This document shows, piece after piece, positions 27,951 through 38,038 of a DNA stretch of 47,915 nt. The first letter of the stretch is position 1; each line of letters opens with the position of its first letter. The notes under the pieces are model-generated. The model was not told the DNA's origin. It saw nothing but the letters and a program-made list of their open reading frames with translations, and did not search any database. Made by a program: the position numbers and the translations under genes. This DNA is from Aquabacterium parvum (GTDB taxonomy: Bacteria; Pseudomonadota; Gammaproteobacteria; Burkholderiales; Burkholderiaceae_C): the NCBI RefSeq assembly GCF_001447195.1, contig NZ_LFRI01000206.1, positions 1 through 47,915 on the forward strand, written 5' to 3'.

Positions 27951-27980
27951 GAAACACCCCAAAACACCCCAAAACGCCCC
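27951..27980 (+). repeat. three tandem 10-bp repeats
   Basis: GAAACACCCC, AAAACACCCC and AAAACGCCCC follow one another directly and end 7 bp before the PEP-CTERM gene ATG, in place of a normal ribosome-binding site. This is too short and lacks spacers for a CRISPR array. It may be slippage-prone and affect translation. Confidence 0.75.
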
Positions 27981-27987
27981 GAACACC

Positions 27988-28593
27988 ATGAACACTTTGC
28001 GCCCTGCCCTCCTGAAGTCGTTTCTGGCTGCCTGCATGGCGTTGGGCGGCGCAAGCGCCCATGCCTTGAGCTTCGAGTGCGTCAACCTGAGCAACGACTG
28101 CACCACCGCAGGCACCAGCATCGCCAGCTGGAGCTTGTCGAACAACGTCCTGAGCATCAGCAACGCAGCCACGGTCGGCAACCAGGCCGTCATCACCGGC
28201 ATCAGCTTTGACCTGGCCGCAGGGCAGTCGGTTTCACTGGCCGGCACCCAGGGCACTGGCGTGCTGTACACCACCGGCAGCGGCGCCAACCTGCCCGCCA
28301 GCCTGGGCTGGAGCATCGACGCGGAGTTCAAGCCCGCCACCAAGCCCATGACCAACGGCATCAACGCCGGCGAAACGCTGTCGTTCCTGCTGGGTGGCGT
28401 GTCCCTGGCAGACATCCAGAGCGGAGCGTTCCGCTTTGGTGTGCATGTGCAGGCCCTGCCGACTTTGGGTGGCAGCGAGAAGCTGATCAACACCACGGCC
28501 GTGCCCGAGCCGCAATCGCTGGCCCTCGCGCTGGCAGGTTTGGGTTTGGTCGCGAGCCTGGCACGCCGCCGTCGTGCGTCGGCTGCGCGCTGA
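27988..28593 (+). CDS. PEP-CTERM sorting-domain protein
   Basis: This 201-residue exported protein has a signal peptide (residues 1-26, ending ASAHA), a Ser/Thr/Asn-rich body of predicted beta structure with two early Cys (FECVNLSNDC, probable disulfide), and the C-terminal exosortase signal VPEPQSLALALAGLGLVASL followed by ARRRR. Exosortase substrates are secreted and often linked to exopolysaccharide. The body matches no family I know. It has its own terminator downstream, and the 10-bp repeats lie just upstream of the start. A longer frame from 27940 lacks a signal peptide. Confidence 0.88.
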   Translation: MNTLRPALLKSFLAACMALGGASAHALSFECVNLSNDCTTAGTSIASWSLSNNVLSISNAATVGNQAVITGISFDLAAGQSVSLAGTQGTGVLYTTGSGANLPASLGWSIDAEFKPATKPMTNGINAGETLSFLLGGVSLADIQSGAFRFGVHVQALPTLGGSEKLINTTAVPEPQSLALALAGLGLVASLARRRRASAAR

Positions 28594-28647
28594 AAATTCG
28601 CTGAGTGCTGCTGGACGACCCGGACACCGCCGGTCGCCGCCCCGATC

Positions 28648-28678
28648 AAACCGCCCCTGTCACCAGGAGGCGGTTTTT
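28648..28678 (+). terminator. rho-independent terminator after PEP-CTERM gene
   Basis: AACCGCC (28649-28655) and GGCGGTT (28669-28675) form a perfect 7-bp stem with a 13-nt loop and are followed by TTT. It lies 56 bp after the PEP-CTERM stop and just before the convergent acyl-CoA dehydrogenase stop. Confidence 0.75.
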
Positions 28679-28685
28679 CCATGCC

Positions 28686-29840
28686 TCACAAGCTCAGCTG
28701 CTTGGCGATGATCTCGTTCATGATCTCGTGCGTGCCGCCGCCGATCGCGAGGATGCGGTTGTCGCGGTAGAGGCGCTCGACCACCGACTCGCGCATGTAG
28801 CCCATGCCGCCAAAGATCTGCACCGCCTCGTAGGTGACCTTGTCGGACACCTCGGTGGCGAAGTTCTTGGCCATGGACACCTCCTGCACCGCAGGCTTGC
28901 CGGCCTGCATGCGGGCGGCGACGCGCAAGGTGTACTCGCGGGCCACGTCCACCTGCGTGGCCATCTCGGCCAGCTTGTGGCGGATGACCTGGTGCTTGGA
29001 CAGGGGCTTGCCGAAGGTGACGCGGTCCTTGACGTAGTCCAGGCAGGCTTCGAGCGCCATCTGCGCGGTCATGTAGGCCATGACGGCCAGGGCCAGCCGC
29101 TCGGCCTGGAAGTTGGCCATGATCAGCATGAAGCCGGCGTTCTCGGGGCCGATGAGGTTGCCCACGGGCACGCGGCAGTCTTCGAAGAACAGCTCGGCCG
29201 TGTCAGACGCCCACCAGCCCATTTTTTGCAGGTTGCGGCCCACGCTGAAGCCGCGTGTGCCCTTGTCGATCAGCAGCAGCGACACGCCACCGTAGCCCTC
29301 GCCACCGGTGCGCACGGCCACCGTGTAGTGGTCGGCGCGCACGCCCGAGGTGATGAAGGTCTTGCTGCCGTTGACGACGTAGTGGTCGCCATCGCGCACG
29401 GCGCGGGTGCGCAGGTTGGCCACGTCGGAGCCGCCACCGGGCTCGGTGATGGCCAGGGCCATGATCTTCTCGCCGCTGAGCACAGCCGGCACGACGCGCT
29501 GCTGCACCTCGGGCGAGGCACCACGCCACACGGGCGGCAGGCCGATGTCGAGCGAGCCCAGGCTGGCCACCAGGCCGCCCGAGGTGCTGCGCATGAGCTC
29601 TTCGCTGACGGCCACCTTCATGAACACGTCGTGCTCGCCGGTGCCACCCAGGTGCTCGGGGTGCCCGATGCCCAGGATGCCCAGCTCGCCGCCCTTGCGG
29701 TAGAGCTCGCGCGGGAACGTGCCAGCCTCTTCCCACTCGGCGATGTGCGGCAGGATCTCCTGCTGCACGAAGCGGCGCGTGGTCTCGCGGACCATGTCGT
29801 GGGTTTCGTTGAAGTAGGTGGGGAAGCTGGGGTGGGTCAT
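28686..29840 (-). CDS. acyl-CoA dehydrogenase
   Basis: This 384-residue flavoenzyme oxidises an acyl-CoA to the trans-2-enoyl-CoA and passes electrons to ETF. Visible signatures are ITEPGGGSDVANLRT (FAD and substrate loop), KTFITSGVRADHY, RVTFGKPLSKHQVIRHK (signature 2) and the C-terminal FGGMGYMRESVVERLYRD. At the position of the MCAD catalytic Glu the sequence reads GGGTHEI, with Gly instead. The base is therefore probably elsewhere, as in the long-chain and isovaleryl-CoA types. It is divergent from a PECR-like reductase, with an operator-like palindrome between them. Chain specificity unknown. Confidence 0.9.
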   Translation of the reverse strand: MTHPSFPTYFNETHDMVRETTRRFVQQEILPHIAEWEEAGTFPRELYRKGGELGILGIGHPEHLGGTGEHDVFMKVAVSEELMRSTSGGLVASLGSLDIGLPPVWRGASPEVQQRVVPAVLSGEKIMALAITEPGGGSDVANLRTRAVRDGDHYVVNGSKTFITSGVRADHYTVAVRTGGEGYGGVSLLLIDKGTRGFSVGRNLQKMGWWASDTAELFFEDCRVPVGNLIGPENAGFMLIMANFQAERLALAVMAYMTAQMALEACLDYVKDRVTFGKPLSKHQVIRHKLAEMATQVDVAREYTLRVAARMQAGKPAVQEVSMAKNFATEVSDKVTYEAVQIFGGMGYMRESVVERLYRDNRILAIGGGTHEIMNEIIAKQLSL

Positions 29841-29941
29841 GGGTGGCTCTGGTGATCTGAACGTCGAGCGACGGGGTTGCCAAGCAGCCTAGGGAATCCC
29901 CTTGCCGCCTTCCATCGGTAGTTTACCTATATGGTCATTGA

Positions 29942-29957
29942 TTGACGTTTACGTCAC
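29942..29957. promoter_or_regulatory. palindromic operator between fatty-acid genes
   Basis: TTGACGTTTACGTCAC contains the inverted arms TGACGT (29943-29948) and ACGTCA (29951-29956) around TT. It lies 101 bp upstream of the dehydrogenase ATG and 80 bp upstream of the reductase ATG. From memory it resembles LiuR-type (MerR family) sites that control acyl-CoA and branched-chain amino acid catabolism in proteobacteria. No such regulator is encoded in the window. Confidence 0.5.
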
Positions 29958-30037
29958 TCGCACACAGAATCGTTCCATCGATCAAGCTGGGTGCACTGCG
30001 CCCACGCTGGCCTTTCCTCACCTGCCGAAAACCACCC

Positions 30038-30922
30038 ATGAGCACCCCAGCCCACTACGACAGCATCTTCCGCCCCGGTCTGTTCAAGGACCAGGTCCAC
30101 ATCGTGACGGGCGGCGGCTCGGGCATCGGGCGCTGCACGGCGCACGAGCTGGCCGCGCTGGGCGCCACGGTGGTCATCACCGGCCGCAACGAAGAAAAGC
30201 TGGCACGCACTGCCGCCGAGATCACCGAGGACGGCGGCAAGGTCTTCACCGCCGCCTTCGACATCCGCGACGAGGACCAGGTCAAGGCTGCCGTGGCTGC
30301 CATCGTCGAGAAACACGGCCGCATCCACGGCCTGGTCAACAACGCGGGCGGGCAGTTCCCCTCGCCGGTGTCGGCCATCTCCAAGCGCGGCTTTGACGCG
30401 GTGGTCACCAACAACCTGACCGGCGGCTTCCTGATGATGCGCGAGGTCTACAACCAGAGCATGGCCAAGCATGGCGGGGCCGTGGTCAACATGACGGCCG
30501 ACATGTGGAACGGCATGCCAGGCATGGCGCACAGCGGTGCCGCACGAGCGGGCATGGCCAACCTGACCAAGACCGCTGCCTATGAGTGGGCCGCCTCGCA
30601 CGTGCGCGTGAACGCCGTGGCCCCGGGCTGGATCGCGTCCAGCGGCATGGACAGCTACGGCCCGGCCATGGCGCCCATGATCCGCATGCTCAAGGACAAC
30701 CTGCCGGCCAAGCGCATGGGCCTGGAGGCCGAGGTCAGCTCGGTGATCTGCTTCCTGCTCAGCCCGGGTGCCGCCTTCGTCACGGGCATCACGGTGGCCA
30801 TCGACGGCGGCGCGCCGCTGCACAGCCCGGTCATGCCCACGCCCAACCACGCAGGGGCGCCCAGCTTCAATGGCTTTCACCGTGCGGTGACGCCTGGCGT
30901 GCTGCAGGGCGACGCGGGCTGA
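30038..30922 (+). CDS. SDR-family reductase, PECR-like (enoyl-CoA reductase type)
   Basis: This 294-residue Rossmann protein has TGGGSGIGRCTA (NADP site), NNAGG and VNAVAPGWI. The usual YxxxK catalytic pair is replaced: the active-site stretch reads AHSGAARAGMANLTKT, so Tyr is His and Lys is Ala. The same HSGAARAG stretch is what I recall in mammalian peroxisomal trans-2-enoyl-CoA reductase (PECR). The likely role is NADPH reduction of trans-2-enoyl-CoA, matching the divergent acyl-CoA dehydrogenase. The start is ATG 30038; ribosome-binding site weak. It may be annotated simply as an SDR oxidoreductase. Confidence 0.82.
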   Translation: MSTPAHYDSIFRPGLFKDQVHIVTGGGSGIGRCTAHELAALGATVVITGRNEEKLARTAAEITEDGGKVFTAAFDIRDEDQVKAAVAAIVEKHGRIHGLVNNAGGQFPSPVSAISKRGFDAVVTNNLTGGFLMMREVYNQSMAKHGGAVVNMTADMWNGMPGMAHSGAARAGMANLTKTAAYEWAASHVRVNAVAPGWIASSGMDSYGPAMAPMIRMLKDNLPAKRMGLEAEVSSVICFLLSPGAAFVTGITVAIDGGAPLHSPVMPTPNHAGAPSFNGFHRAVTPGVLQGDAG

Positions 30923-31019
30923 ACCGCTGGGGCCTGAGCGCCCGGATCGGGACGCCGCTCAAGGCGTGACCAGCTTTTGTCCAGCCCTTTGGCACCAACA
31001 TGGTCTTTGTCGCTGCCTA

Positions 31020-31040
31020 GAATCAATGCAACCTTGATTC
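31020..31040. promoter_or_regulatory. 21-bp dyad ahead of DUF1295 gene
   Basis: GAATCAA (31020-31026) and TTGATTC (31034-31040) are perfect 7-bp inverted arms with a 7-nt spacer, ending 16 bp before the DUF1295 ATG. The size and AT-richness in a GC-rich genome suggest a repressor or MerR-type site controlling the three-gene module. Confidence 0.55.
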
Positions 31041-31056
31041 AAAACAGCGACACCCC

Positions 31057-31839
31057 ATGTCCATGCTGAACGCGGTGCTCGTCGCCGCAGCCCTGCTTTT
31101 CGCGGCCAAGTCCATCGCCTGGCTGATCCAGCGCCAGCAGGGCAACGGTGGCATCGTCGACGCCATCTGGGCCTGGGCGCTGGGCGGCCTGGCCGTTTGG
31201 TTCGCCCTTGCGGGCAGCGCCGCACCCGACGTGCGCTGGACCCTGGCCGCCATGGGTGGCCTGTGGGGCTTGCGCCTGGGCACCTACCTGTGGCGCCGCA
31301 ACTGGCGCGCGGCCGAAGACTGGCGCTACGCCAAGTTCCGCGCCGAATGGGGCCCCAAGGCGCAGTCCAAGATGTTCTGGTTCTTCCAGTTCCAGAACCT
31401 GTTCACGTTGGCCCTGGCCTGCAGCGCCTTCCTGCCCGCGGCCTACCGCGACGGCTCGCCCGGCCCCGTGGCCCTGGGACTGGCCGTGGCCATCCTGCTG
31501 TTGTCGGTGTGGGGAGAAGGCCTGGCCGACGATCAGCTGCGCCGTTTCAAGGCGGACCCCAGCCAACGCGGCCGCGTCTGCGACGTGGGCCTGTGGCGCT
31601 ACAGCCGCCACCCCAACTACTTCTTCGAGTGCGTGCACTGGCTGGCCTACCTGCCGCTGGCCTGGGGCAGCGACCTGTGGGCCTGGGGCCTGATCGCGCC
31701 GCTGGTGATGGTGCTGCTGCTGCTCAAGATTTCGGGTGTGCCCTTGCTCGAAGCCGAAATGGCCCGCCGCAAGCCCGGCTACGCCGAGTACATGCGCCGC
31801 ACCAGCATGCTCGTGCCCTGGCCCCCCAAGGCTGGCTGA
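31057..31839 (+). CDS. DUF1295 (steroid 5-alpha-reductase-like) membrane protein
   Basis: This 260-residue membrane protein has about six helices and the DUF1295 signatures: GNGGIVDAIWAWALG near the N-terminus, WGLRLGTYLWRRNW, and the C-terminal GLWRYSRHPNYFFECVHW and KPGYAEYMRRTS, which resemble NADPH-binding motifs of steroid 5-alpha-reductases and isoprenylcysteine methyltransferases. It is the first gene of a module with cyclopropane fatty acid synthase and an exported protein. That points to modification of membrane fatty acids. Reaction not established. Confidence 0.88.
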   Translation: MSMLNAVLVAAALLFAAKSIAWLIQRQQGNGGIVDAIWAWALGGLAVWFALAGSAAPDVRWTLAAMGGLWGLRLGTYLWRRNWRAAEDWRYAKFRAEWGPKAQSKMFWFFQFQNLFTLALACSAFLPAAYRDGSPGPVALGLAVAILLLSVWGEGLADDQLRRFKADPSQRGRVCDVGLWRYSRHPNYFFECVHWLAYLPLAWGSDLWAWGLIAPLVMVLLLLKISGVPLLEAEMARRKPGYAEYMRRTSMLVPWPPKAG

Positions 31840-31940
31840 ACGCATCGCCTCTGCACATTCGCTGCACAACCTTTGCATCCGATCGCGCATCGGCTGCGTA
31901 AGTCCAGTCAGTCCCCCGCGTCAATTCAGGAGATCCGACC

Positions 31941-32993
31941 ATGATGTTCGCACTCGACTGGGCCGAAGCCGGCCTGCTGCCCGATGCCGTGATCCGCGCC
32001 GGCATGCGGCGCCTGATGGCGCAACGCCTGGCAGCGCACCACGACATGCCGCTGTCGCGCCGGACGGCCGAGTTCCGCGCCTTCGTCGACCAGCTCAAGG
32101 CCAGCCCGATCGCCATCCACACGGCAGACGCCAACGTGCAGCACTACGAGGTGCCGGCGCAGTTCTTCCACCAGCACCTGGGCCCGCGCCTGAAGTACTC
32201 GTGCTGCTGGTACGAGCGTGGCACCGAGACGCTGGCCGAGGCCGAAGAGGCCATGCTGCGCGTCTACGCCGAACGCGCCCAGCTCAACGCCCTGCCCCCC
32301 GGTGCCCGCGTGCTCGACCTCGGTTGCGGCTGGGGTTCGCTGAGCCTGTGGCTGGCTGAAAAGTACCCTCACCTGCAGATCGTCGGCTTCAGCAACTCGA
32401 ATGGCCAGCGCGAGTTCATCGAAGGCCGCGCCCGCCAGCGAGGTTTCAACAACCTGCGCATCGTCACCGGCAACGTGGCCACCGACCCGATGCCCGCCGA
32501 CGCGCTGCAGCAAGGCTTCGACCGCGTCATCTCCATCGAGATGTTCGAGCACATGCGCAACTACCAGCTGCTGCTCAAGAAGGTGCGCGGCTGGATGAAG
32601 GACGACGCCAAACTCTTCGTGCACATCTTCGCCCACCCCACCCTCGCCTACCCCTACGAGGTCAAGGACAAGAGCGACTGGATGACCCAGTACTTCTTCC
32701 TGGGCGGCATCATGCCCAACGAGCAACTGCTGGCCCAGTTCCAGGACGACGTCAAACTCGTCAACCAGTGGTGGGTGGACGGCACGCACTACCAGAAGAC
32801 GGCCGAGCACTGGCTGCAAGGCATGGACGGCAACAAGGCCGCCGTGCTGGCCACCTTCAAGCAGTGCTACGGCGATGACGCCGAGCGCTGGGTGCAGCGC
32901 TGGCGCATGTTCTACATGGCCGTGGCGGAGTTCTTCGGCTACGAGCACGGCAGCGAGTGGGGCGTGACCCACCTGCTGTTCGAAGCACGTTGA
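31941..32993 (+). CDS. cyclopropane-fatty-acyl-phospholipid synthase family protein
   Basis: This 350-residue SAM-dependent enzyme adds a methylene or methyl group to a double bond of membrane lipid acyl chains. Seen: YEVPAQFFHQHLGPRLKYSC (substrate region), VLDLGCGWGSLSLWLAE (SAM site), SIEMFEHMRNY and the C-terminal RWRMFYMAVAEFFGY. The start at 31941 has AGGAGATC in front. It lacks the N-terminal extension of E. coli Cfa (382 residues). Next to DUF1295 it may form a different product from simple cyclopropanes, such as a methyl-branched or furan chain. Confidence 0.88.
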   Translation: MMFALDWAEAGLLPDAVIRAGMRRLMAQRLAAHHDMPLSRRTAEFRAFVDQLKASPIAIHTADANVQHYEVPAQFFHQHLGPRLKYSCCWYERGTETLAEAEEAMLRVYAERAQLNALPPGARVLDLGCGWGSLSLWLAEKYPHLQIVGFSNSNGQREFIEGRARQRGFNNLRIVTGNVATDPMPADALQQGFDRVISIEMFEHMRNYQLLLKKVRGWMKDDAKLFVHIFAHPTLAYPYEVKDKSDWMTQYFFLGGIMPNEQLLAQFQDDVKLVNQWWVDGTHYQKTAEHWLQGMDGNKAAVLATFKQCYGDDAERWVQRWRMFYMAVAEFFGYEHGSEWGVTHLLFEAR

Positions 32994-33006
32994 GCGGGCG
33001 GCGCGC

Positions 33007-33746
33007 ATGAACTTCATCAACCAGTTGCGCCTGACCGCCGTGGCCGCCGCCTCGGTGCTGGCGCACGACCTGTGCCTGGCCGAGACCGTGGTCGGCTTCG
33101 CGCGCGATGCGGCCACGCAGCGCTTCCTCTACGCCGAGGTGCACGAGTTCAACCGCGCGCCAGACGGCAAGGTGCTCACGGCACAGGCGCGCTACCTGGA
33201 TCCTCAGGGCCGCGAGATCGCCCGCAAGTCGCTCGACTACCGAGCCAACCGCTTCATCCCCGTCTACAAGATGGAGGTGCCTGCGCAGCGCTACACCGAG
33301 GGCATCCGCAGCAACGCGGACCCGGTGGTCGTGTTCAAGCAGGATGGCGAGCGCGAGGAGACCAAAAGCCTGGCGCGCGAGCCCGGCCTGGAGGCCGCCG
33401 ACTCGGGCTTCAATCACCTGCTGATGGACCAGCTGCCAAGGCTGCTTCAAGGCGAGACGGTGGGCTTTCGGCTCATCGTGGCGGGCCAGATCGACAGCTT
33501 TCGGTTTCGCGCCAAACAGGTGGGAGAGACCACCTTCGAGCAGACCCCGGCCGTCAAACTTCGCGTCGAGCCCGACTCGCTGCTCCGGCTGGTGGTCGAC
33601 CCGCTTGAGCTGGTCTATGACCGCCAGGGCACGCGGCTGATCAGCTACCGGGGCGTCTCCAACATCATCGACCCGCGCACGCAGCAGGTCTACAAGCAAG
33701 TCGTCATCACCTACGGTGGCCCGGTGCCGCCCGAAGCCCGCTGGCT

Positions 33747-33771
<25 letters not shown>
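33007..33771 (+). CDS. exported protein of unknown function
   Basis: This 254-residue protein has a signal peptide (residues 1-25, ending LCLAET) and a beta-rich soluble body, probably periplasmic. I do not recognise the family. The YxLDPxGxEIARKSLDY-like start, the middle HLLMDQLPRLLQGE and a DxxELVYD segment suggest a lipid- or ligand-binding beta structure. It follows the cyclopropane synthase gene by 13 nt, so it is almost certainly in its operon and may act on or carry the modified lipid. Its last 25 nt overlap the end of the convergent histidine kinase gene. Confidence 0.7.
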
Positions 33772-35719
<1,948 letters not shown>

Positions 35720-35723
<4 letters not shown>

Positions 35724-36538
35724 CGTCGCCCCTTCGCGGCCTCAGCCGGCGCCGACTCGGAGGCCGGCGCCCACTGTCGACGCAGCTCGTCCAGCATGCG
35801 CTGGTGCTCACCCGAGCGTTTGATGGCGCGCAGCCCTTGCTCGAATGCATGCGCCAGTCGCTCGCCCTCAGGCCTGGCGCGGGTGAAGCCCAGCCAGAAC
35901 CCATCGACGCTGATGCGTCCCACGCGCTGCACCCGTCCACTCAGGGTTGGGTCGACTTGCAAGCGGTACCAGGCGGGCAAGGTGTTGACCAGGATGTAGT
36001 CGACGCGACCAGCGGCCAGCATGTGCAGCAAGTTGCCGTCGGACGTGGCTGGTTTGCGCTGGATGCGGGGATCCGACATGAACGAGGTGGGGTAGGTGTA
36101 GCCCACGGTGATGCCAACACTGCTGCCGCGCAGGTCTTCCTGCACGAGTTGTCGCATGGGCACAGAGGTGTCCGGGCTGCGCCTGGCAAAGATCGCCAGC
36201 TCTTCCTCGAACATGGGAGTTGGGTGCCAGTGGTAGAGGGCCTCGTTGGCCGCCGTGCGCGTGGCGTTGAAACAGGCCACGACGGTGCCCTTTTCAGCCT
36301 CCAGCATGCAGCGCGCGAACGGCAACGTGCGGAAGCGCACCGACACGCCCTGGCTGGCAAACGCCTGGCGCACCAGGCGAGGTGTCAGGCCCTGCGGCTC
36401 GTCGTTGCCAGCCATGCGATAGCTGTAAGGCGGCCAGTCGTCCTCGGCGCCGATGACGATGGTTTCGGCGCGAAGCGAAGCCGCGCCTGCGCCCAAAGCG
36501 CACGCCAAACCCATCCACCGAACCGCCCGACCGAGCAT
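35720..36538 (-). CDS. periplasmic solute-binding protein (family 3)
   Basis: This 272-residue protein has a signal peptide (residues about 1-23, ending ASLRAE) and a bacterial extracellular solute-binding fold: IVIGAEDDWPPYSYRM at the start, FRTLPFARCMLEAEKG, and GITVGYTYPTSF in the second lobe. No ABC permease or ATPase is nearby. Its stop overlaps the start of the hybrid histidine kinase, so it probably feeds a signal to that kinase instead of a transporter. The ATG at 36538 follows AGGAGGTGG, an excellent site. With the kinase broken, its present role is unclear. Ligand unknown. Confidence 0.85.
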
Positions 36539-36707
36539 CACCACCTCCTGGTCTCGAAGGTGACTGTATCGTCCTTTGGTGCGACTGCCCACCCGCATGA
36601 ACACGGGCCTGTGCGGTGTTGCGGCGCCAGGGTGACGCACCAGCGTTTGACGTTAGACGATGGCCTGCGCACCAGGGTGCACTCAATGGCGCAGCGGGGC
36701 CTCTTCG

Positions 36708-37583
36708 TCAGAGCACATCCACCGGCAGCTTCAGGTATCGGCGGCCATCGGCCTCGGGCGGTGGCAGGTGCCCTGCCCGCACGTTGACCTGAATCGACGG
36801 CAGGATCAGGCGCGGCATGGCCAGCGTGGCATCGCGCGCCTGGCGCATGGCCACGAACGCGGCCTCGTCCACACCCTGGTGCACATGGACATTGCCCTGG
36901 CGCTGCTCGCCGACCGTGCAAACGGCCAAGGGAGCGCGGTCGGTGACCGGGTAGTCATGGCACATGAACAAGCGCGTCTCAGGCGGCAGGGCCAGCAGAC
37001 GCTGGATCGAGCCGTAGAGCGCATGCGCGTCGCCGCCGGGGAAGTCGCAGCGCGCCGTGCCCACGTCAGGCGGGAACAGGGTGTCGCCCACGAACACGGC
37101 ATCGCCCACCACGTAAGCCAGGTCGGCCGGCGTGTGCCCGGGCACGTGCCAGGCCTGGGCCTTCAAGGCCCCGATCGAGAACACTTCGCCGTCGGCGAAC
37201 AGGTGGTCGAACTGCGATCCATCGGTGGCGAAACCGGGCTCCAGGTTGAAGATGGGTTTGAACACACCCTGCACGCGTCGAATGGCCTCGCCGATGGCGA
37301 TGCGCCCTCCCAACTCGGCTTTGAGGTACGGTGCCGAGCTCAGGTGATCGGCATGCGCGTGGGTTTCCAGGATCCAGTCCACCGTCAAGCCCTTGGCGCG
37401 CACGAATGCGATGACCGCATCGGCCGAGTCGCGCCGGGTGCGACCACTGGCCGGATCGAAGTCCAGCACCGGGTCGACGATGGCGGCGCGGCCACCGACC
37501 TGGTCGTAGACCACGTGGGTGAAAGTGCTGGTGGCTGGGTCGAAAAACGACTGGACAAGGGCGGGGGCGGCGGAGGGGCTCAT
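36708..37583 (-). CDS. MBL-fold persulfide (sulfur) dioxygenase, Blh/ETHE1-like
   Basis: This 291-residue metallo-beta-lactamase-fold enzyme resembles the Blh sulfur dioxygenases of BigR loci, which oxidise glutathione persulfide to sulfite. The metal-binding motif is H75-A-H77-A-D79-H80 (THAHADH); further ligands are in PGHTPADLAY, VGDTLFPPD and MCHDYPVTD. It is divergent from the BigR-like sensor and the TauE/SafE permease, which fits hydrogen sulfide detoxification: sensing of persulfide, oxidation to sulfite and export. The start follows GGGAG. No sulfide:quinone reductase gene is in the window. Confidence 0.9.
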   Translation of the reverse strand: MSPSAAPALVQSFFDPATSTFTHVVYDQVGGRAAIVDPVLDFDPASGRTRRDSADAVIAFVRAKGLTVDWILETHAHADHLSSAPYLKAELGGRIAIGEAIRRVQGVFKPIFNLEPGFATDGSQFDHLFADGEVFSIGALKAQAWHVPGHTPADLAYVVGDAVFVGDTLFPPDVGTARCDFPGGDAHALYGSIQRLLALPPETRLFMCHDYPVTDRAPLAVCTVGEQRQGNVHVHQGVDEAAFVAMRQARDATLAMPRLILPSIQVNVRAGHLPPPEADGRRYLKLPVDVL

Positions 37584-37638
37584 GGGACTCCCGATGACGG
37601 CTGCAAAGAGCCGAGTTCAAGCTGATGCAATCACTTTA

Positions 37639-37661
37639 TTGACAAACAATCTATTCGTCAA
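37639..37661. promoter_or_regulatory. candidate BigR-type operator
   Basis: In the AT-rich 91 bp between the divergent dioxygenase and sensor genes, TTGAC (37639-37643) and GTCAA (37657-37661) form an inverted repeat with a 13-nt spacer. It is 13 bp from the sensor ATG, so binding would block that promoter. The arms are short, so the exact borders are uncertain. Confidence 0.45.
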
Positions 37662-37674
37662 CATAATTTAATTC

Positions 37675-38034
37675 ATGCAAGTGAAAGACCCTGCGCAAGA
37701 ACTCACGCGCCCTCGCCCGCCCAAGCCCGACCTGGCATCGCTGCAAGCCTCGGCCAACCAGGCCTGCGCGCTGCTCAAGGTGCTGGCCCATGGCGACCGG
37801 CTCATCATCCTGTGCCGCCTGGCCCAGGGCGAGTTCTGCGTGGGCGAGCTGGAAGAAGACCTCGGCATCCGCCAGCCCACGCTGTCGCAGCAACTCGGCG
37901 TGCTCCGGCAAGAAGGCCTGGTCGCCACCCGCCGCGAAGGCAAACACATCTTCTACAAGCTGGTCAGCGAAGACGCACTGGCCGTGCTCACCGTGCTGCA
38001 CGAGCGCATGTGCAGCCAGGCCATGCCCGAATGA
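37675..38034 (+). CDS. ArsR-family persulfide sensor, BigR/SqrR-like
   Basis: This 119-residue winged-helix repressor begins MQVKDPAQEL. The DNA-recognition region reads IRQPTLSQQLGVLRQEGLV with wing TRREGKHIFYKL. Two cysteines fit the redox pair of BigR/SqrR that forms a tetrasulfide with persulfides: Cys47 (LIILCRLAQGE) and Cys113 (ERMCSQ). Cys31 and Cys55 are extra. It is divergent from the dioxygenase and 4 nt upstream of the permease, and should repress both until sulfide stress. Confidence 0.88.
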   Translation: MQVKDPAQELTRPRPPKPDLASLQASANQACALLKVLAHGDRLIILCRLAQGEFCVGELEEDLGIRQPTLSQQLGVLRQEGLVATRREGKHIFYKLVSEDALAVLTVLHERMCSQAMPE

Positions 38035-38038
38035 ACCC

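Noticed and set aside
27951..27980. CRISPR array
   Set aside because: Three contiguous 10-bp repeats without spacers and no cas genes; no other array-like repeat seen in the window.
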